From Cellulomonas avistercoris (lineage in GTDB: Bacteria; Actinomycetota; Actinomycetes; Actinomycetales; Cellulomonadaceae), in assembly GCF_014836445.1 (NCBI RefSeq), contig NZ_JACSQV010000003.1, positions 155,149 through 199,336 on the forward strand: 44,188 bases of DNA. The letters run 5' to 3'. A model generated the notes under the pieces. The model did not search any database, had not been told where the DNA came from, and saw only the letters and a program-made list of their open reading frames with translations. The position numbers and the translations under genes are program-made. This document shows, piece by piece, positions 40,799-44,188 of the stretch (within the stretch, counting starts at the first letter, position 1; every line of letters begins with the position of its first letter).

Positions 40799-42762
40799 CG
40801 ACGCTCCCGTCCCTGCTGGTCGCGCCGCCGTTCCGTCTCGAGGTCGACCCGCAGGACGCCGAGGAGCTCCTGCAGGTCCCCGACGGCGCGACGACCCCGT
40901 CGGCAGCGCCGGAGACGACGACCGCTCCCGCACCGGTACCGGTACCGGTCGAGCCGACCGCCGACGCCACGACGAACGCGCCGGCACCGCCGCCGGTCGA
41001 CGTCACGCCCGCACCACCCCCGCAGGGCACACCCGCACCGACGCTGGAGCCGGCGCCCGACGTCGCGACGACCGTCCCGACGCCGACCCCTGAGCCCACG
41101 TCCACGTCCGGTGCCCTGGTGCCGACCTGGACCTCGCGACCGGCGGTCACGGAGTCGTCGTTGCCCTGGGGCATGGTCGTGGCCGCCGCGCTCGTGCTCG
41201 TGCTGGCCGCCGTCGGGATCGCCTGGTGGTTGCGGCGGACGGGCCGTGCCGCGGCGCCCAGGGCGACGGGGACGGGGACGGGGACTGCGACGGGGACGGC
41301 GACCAGGGTCCCGACGGGGACGGTGGACGGTGACGACGCCCCGACGCTCGAGCTCCCGCCGCTGGGTGCCCCCGACGAGCCGCCGGGATCACCCGACGAG
41401 ACGCTCGTGCTCCCACCGAGCGCCGCGCGCGAGGACGACCAGGTGGTCGACGAGGGGGTGGCCGGCGCGCAGCACGACGGCGAGCCGGACGACGGTGAGG
41501 ACGTCGACGCCCTCAGCGCCCGCGCCGACGTCACGGTGCTGTTCCTGGTGCGTCTCGGCGAGGCGATGATCGACACGGGCTCGCCGATCGTCCAGGTCGA
41601 CTCGACCCTCGAGCGCGTCGCGACGGTCAACGGGCTGCCCGACGCCGCCGTGGTGACGTTCCCGACGGCGCTGATGGTCTCGGTCCCGCAGCACGACACC
41701 GTGCAGACGGCCGTGAGCGCGGCCGGGAGCCGGGCGCTGCGCCTCGACCAGGTCGCCGACGTCCTCGAGCTGGCCGACGCGGCCTCGCGAGGGGCCGTGC
41801 GGCCGCGCGAGGGTCTGGATGCGCTGTCGGCGATCGTGCTGTCGCAGCCCCGGTCGTCGCCCGCGCGGCGCGCCCTGGGCTACGTGGCCGTGGCGGCGGG
41901 GCTCTCGCTCGTCCTGGGCGGCGGGTGGCTCGACGTCGTCATCGCCGCCGTCCTCGGTGGCGTGGTGGCCGGGGTCACGACGATGACGCGGCGCGTCCCG
42001 GCGGTGTACGAGGGCCTGATCGTGGCGCTGTGCGCGTTCGTCGTCGCCGTACCGGTCCTGCTGCTGGTCCGCACGGGCTGGCCGGTGGGTCTGCTGGCCC
42101 CCCTGGCCGCGCCCCTCGTGACGTTCCTGCCGGGAGCGCTGCTGACCACGGGCGTCATCGACCTCGCGACGCGTCAGATGATCGCGGGGTCGTCACGGCT
42201 GGCCGCGGGCGTCATGCAGCTCGTGCTGCTGGCGCTGGGCATCACGACCGCCGCCGGGCTCGTCGGGGTGCCCGCCGCCGAGGTCGGGAGCGAGAGCACC
42301 GGTCAGCCGCTGGGATGGGTCGGGCCCTGGGTCGGCGTGCTGGTGTACGCGGGCGGCGTGGTGCTGAACAACGCCGCGCACCGGGGGTCGCTGCCGTGGA
42401 TCACCCTCGTGCTGCTGGTCGCGTACGCGGGCCAGGTCGTCGGCGGCGTCCTGTTCGGTGCCGTGGTGTCGTCGTTCGTCGGCGCGCTGGCGATGACGCC
42501 CGTGGCGATGCTCGCGGCGGCACGGCGCGGTGCGCCACCGTTCCTCGTGACGTTCCTGCCCGGGTTCTGGGTGCTGGTCCCTGGGGCCCTCGGCCTGGTC
42601 GGCGTGACGTCCGCGCTGGGGCGCTCGACGGACCAGGCGATCACGACGATCATGACGACGGGCATCTCGATGGTCGCGATCAGCCTGGGGGTGCTGGCCG
42701 GTCTCGCGCTCGGTGGCGGCGTGCAGCGCCGCTTCGCGCCCGACGCGCCGCGGATCGTGTGA
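40795..42762 (+). CDS. ThrE-type threonine/serine exporter with N-terminal extension
   Basis: A 655-residue membrane protein. The C-terminal two thirds is a ThrE exporter: the cytoplasmic domain (VLFLVRLGEAMIDTGSPIVQ onward) is followed by about ten membrane helices, including LVTFLPGALLTTGVIDLATR and FLVTFLPGFWVLVPGALGLV. These cover both ThrE halves on one chain. The first third is unusual: a short N-terminus, a Pro/Thr/Ala-rich stretch, one extra membrane helix (about 125-146), and a Gly/Thr-repeat linker. Export of threonine or serine is the family role, not shown here. GTG 40795 overlaps a short leader ORF by 4 nt. Confidence 0.85.
   Translation: MTTLPSLLVAPPFRLEVDPQDAEELLQVPDGATTPSAAPETTTAPAPVPVPVEPTADATTNAPAPPPVDVTPAPPPQGTPAPTLEPAPDVATTVPTPTPEPTSTSGALVPTWTSRPAVTESSLPWGMVVAAALVLVLAAVGIAWWLRRTGRAAAPRATGTGTGTATGTATRVPTGTVDGDDAPTLELPPLGAPDEPPGSPDETLVLPPSAAREDDQVVDEGVAGAQHDGEPDDGEDVDALSARADVTVLFLVRLGEAMIDTGSPIVQVDSTLERVATVNGLPDAAVVTFPTALMVSVPQHDTVQTAVSAAGSRALRLDQVADVLELADAASRGAVRPREGLDALSAIVLSQPRSSPARRALGYVAVAAGLSLVLGGGWLDVVIAAVLGGVVAGVTTMTRRVPAVYEGLIVALCAFVVAVPVLLLVRTGWPVGLLAPLAAPLVTFLPGALLTTGVIDLATRQMIAGSSRLAAGVMQLVLLALGITTAAGLVGVPAAEVGSESTGQPLGWVGPWVGVLVYAGGVVLNNAAHRGSLPWITLVLLVAYAGQVVGGVLFGAVVSSFVGALAMTPVAMLAAARRGAPPFLVTFLPGFWVLVPGALGLVGVTSALGRSTDQAITTIMTTGISMVAISLGVLAGLALGGGVQRRFAPDAPRIV
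41262..41302 (+). repeat. GACGGG hexamer repeats inside the ThrE gene
   Basis: A short run of GACGGG-type units, with slight variation, encodes the ATGTGTGTATGTAT linker that follows the extra membrane helix. The six-base unit keeps the frame, so length variation between strains is expected. Confidence 0.75.
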
Positions 42763-42765
42763 GCG

Positions 42766-42785
42766 GACCGCCGCGGCGGGCGGTC
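42766..42785. terminator. hairpin between the ThrE gene and the ABC permease gene
   Basis: A 7-bp stem GACCGCC (42766-42772) with GGCGGTC (42779-42785), 6-nt loop, in the 21-nt gap between the convergent genes; its right end touches the permease stop codon. Confidence 0.5.
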
Positions 42786-43662
42786 AGGACGACACGTCGG
42801 CCGTCGTGAACCGGGCCCACGCGAGCGCCCCGAACACCACGACCCAGCCGGCCTGCACCGCGAGCCCCTGCGCGAGGACGTCCGCCGACGGCACGACGCG
42901 CAGCATCTCCGCGAAGTCGAACCAGTGGTGCGTGAGCAGCACCGGGTGGATCACGGCGACCTGCGGCAGCTGGTCGAGCACGCTCGAGACGACGGCCACG
43001 ACGACGGTCGCGGCCATGGCGCCGACGGGCACCTCGGTGAGCGTCGAGAAGAACAGCCCGACCGCGACCAGGCCCGTCATCGACAGGCCCACGTAGGCGA
43101 CGACGCCGGCGACGCGCAGCACGCCGTCGGCGAGCGGCACCGTCGTCCCCGACAGCAGCGTGAGGTCACCGACGCCGAACAGCGCGGCGCCGACCGCGAG
43201 CCCGACGACCGCGATGCCCAGGACGGCCACGGCGGCGAAGACGAGCGCGCCCAGGGCCTTGACCGCCAGCAGCCGTCCCCGGCCCACCGGCACGACGAGC
43301 AGGTAGCGCAGCGTGCCCGGCGACGCCTCGCCCGCGATGGCGTCGCCCGACGCGATCCCGATGGTCAGCGGCAGCAGGAAGGGCGTGCACAGGAAGAGCG
43401 ACGCGACCACGAGGAACAGGCCGTTGCCGGTTACGCGCGCGACGAACGGGGGACCCTGCCCGGCGAGGCCCGCGTCCTGCGCGAGGAACAGCACGAGCCC
43501 GAGCAGCACCGGGACCAGCGCCAGGCCCACGAGCAGGACGAGGTTGCGGCGCCGGCCCAGCACGAGGGCAAGCTCCGAGCGCACGAGCCGGCCGGTCGCG
43601 CCACGGTGGCGGACCGGGTCCGCGACGCGTGCGTCCGCGGGTGCGGTGTCAGCGAGCGACAT
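42784..43662 (-). CDS. ABC-2 type exporter permease
   Basis: A 292-residue permease with six hydrophobic segments. It has a cytoplasmic basic N-terminus (VRHRGATGRLVRSELALVLG) and the coupling region SGDAIAGEASPGTLRYLLVVPVGRGRLLAVKALG, characteristic of ABC-2 exporters such as NatB/CcmB-like subunits. The substrate is unknown. Its ATG overlaps the end of the ATPase gene by 14 nt, so the two are translated together. The convergent ThrE gene ends 21 nt away. Confidence 0.88.
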   Translation of the reverse strand: MSLADTAPADARVADPVRHRGATGRLVRSELALVLGRRRNLVLLVGLALVPVLLGLVLFLAQDAGLAGQGPPFVARVTGNGLFLVVASLFLCTPFLLPLTIGIASGDAIAGEASPGTLRYLLVVPVGRGRLLAVKALGALVFAAVAVLGIAVVGLAVGAALFGVGDLTLLSGTTVPLADGVLRVAGVVAYVGLSMTGLVAVGLFFSTLTEVPVGAMAATVVVAVVSSVLDQLPQVAVIHPVLLTHHWFDFAEMLRVVPSADVLAQGLAVQAGWVVVFGALAWARFTTADVSS

Positions 43663-44188
43663 CGAAGCCCTCCCCGGTCAGCTCGACGAAGACCTGCTCG
43701 AGCGACGGTCGGCGCACGTCGAACGTGAGGATCCCGGCACCGGCGCGCACGAGCGCGCCCGCGATGTCCTGCGGCGCCGGCAGGTCGCCGTCCGCTCCGG
43801 GGTCGTCGGCCAGCGCGGCCGAGACGGTCACGCTGCCGTCCGCGGCGGGGCGCTCGGCGGTCGTGTCCGCAAGACCCAGGCGGCGCAGCTCGCCGAGCGC
43901 CGTGGCGGCGTCGGCCTGGGGGGTGCGCACCACGACGCGCGACCCCCGCCGGGCGGTCAGGTGGTCGCGCGTGCCCTGCAGCAGCAGGCGACCGCCGCCC
44001 ATGATGCCGATGTGCGTGCACACCTGCTCGATCTCCGCGAGCAGGTGCGAGGACACGAGCACGGTGGTGCCGGCGTCGGCGAGCTCGCGCACGAGGTGCC
44101 GGACCTCGCGCGTGCCCTGCGGGTCCAGGCCGTTGGTCGGCTCGTCGAGGACGAGCAGGTCGCGGGGGGGGGGGGGGGGGGGGGGGGG
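43649..44188 (-). CDS. ABC transporter ATP-binding protein, N-terminal part missing
   Basis: The C-terminal portion of an ABC-2 exporter ATPase. Read inward from the right edge it starts RDLLVLDEPTNGLDPQG (Walker B and D-loop), then the H-loop TVLVSSHLLAEIEQV. The usual exporter C-terminal extension follows, ending SLEQVFVELTGEGFDVAR. Walker A and the LSGGQ signature are beyond the window. The G25 run at the edge (44164-44188) would put about eight prolines directly before Walker B, which is incompatible with the fold, so real sequence probably ends near 44163. It overlaps the permease gene by 14 nt. Confidence 0.9.
   Translation of the reverse strand, partial: PPPPPPPPRDLLVLDEPTNGLDPQGTREVRHLVRELADAGTTVLVSSHLLAEIEQVCTHIGIMGGGRLLLQGTRDHLTARRGSRVVVRTPQADAATALGELRRLGLADTTAERPAADGSVTVSAALADDPGADGDLPAPQDIAGALVRAGAGILTFDVRRPSLEQVFVELTGEGFDVAR
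44164..44188. repeat. G25 homopolymer at window end
   Basis: Twenty-five G residues after GTCGC, replacing the region where the ABC signature motif should be encoded. Taken as a contig-end artefact, like the C15 run at the left edge. Confidence 0.75.

Overview
The window is very GC-rich, gene-dense actinobacterial chromosome. Several features suggest Cellulomonas or a close relative: the tmRNA tag ADSNRTDFALAA, a LigC-type DNA ligase, the order M23 peptidase then smpB, many GTG starts, TAnnnT -10 boxes placed 6-7 nt before start codons, and a secreted xylan/arabinan-degrading set carrying CBM13 (ricin-type) modules. The genus is inferred. No rRNA, tRNA, CRISPR array, transposase or phage gene was recognised.

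Layout. 1-7.1 kb: the end of an M23 cell-wall peptidase (probably the ftsEX partner), smpB, a DUF2207 membrane protein, a convergent type II NADH dehydrogenase, a RecQ-type helicase and a DUF6480 protein. 7.2-10.6 kb: a YwiC-like membrane protein, ligC on the minus strand, then a small patch containing an orphan lipoprotein gene and a broken copy of the first 27 codons of ligC, and an Asp/Gln-rich single-pass membrane protein. 10.7-11.2 kb: the tmRNA gene ssrA with its terminator; its partner SmpB is encoded 9.5 kb away. 11.4-18 kb: a flavoprotein, a DUF2891 protein, the acid-resistance pair gadB-gadC and a methyltransferase.

18.3-24.5 kb is the most unusual part. Six plus-strand genes overlap one another by exactly 4 nt at all five junctions: a receiver domain fused to a PIG-L/LmbE deacetylase, an ATP-grasp enzyme, a PHP phosphoesterase, a processive-type GT2 glycosyltransferase, a 59-residue membrane protein, and a membrane PAS histidine kinase. 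The first and last genes form a two-component pair whose output is an enzyme and not a DNA-binding domain. I infer a signal-gated amino-sugar or glycan-modifying system.

24.5-35.5 kb is a hemicellulose (arabinoxylan) utilisation locus: secreted GH43 and GH10 enzymes with related CBM13 modules, then, on the minus strand, a sugar ABC transporter operon ending in an intracellular GH127 beta-L-arabinofuranosidase. A divergent LacI-family regulator sits next to clear CCGAAA/TTTCGG operator-like repeats. A C21-G17 homopolymer block lies between GH10 and a DoxX gene, so linkage across it is less certain.

35.5-44.2 kb: RlmC (23S rRNA methyltransferase), a luciferase-like flavin oxidoreductase, an alpha/beta hydrolase, a DUF5684 membrane protein, a NYN-domain protein, a ThrE-type exporter with an extra N-terminal region, and an ABC exporter (permease plus truncated ATPase). 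The homopolymer runs at both window edges (C15, G25) interrupt coding sequence and look like contig-end artefacts. No stretch longer than 300 bases lacks a gene.
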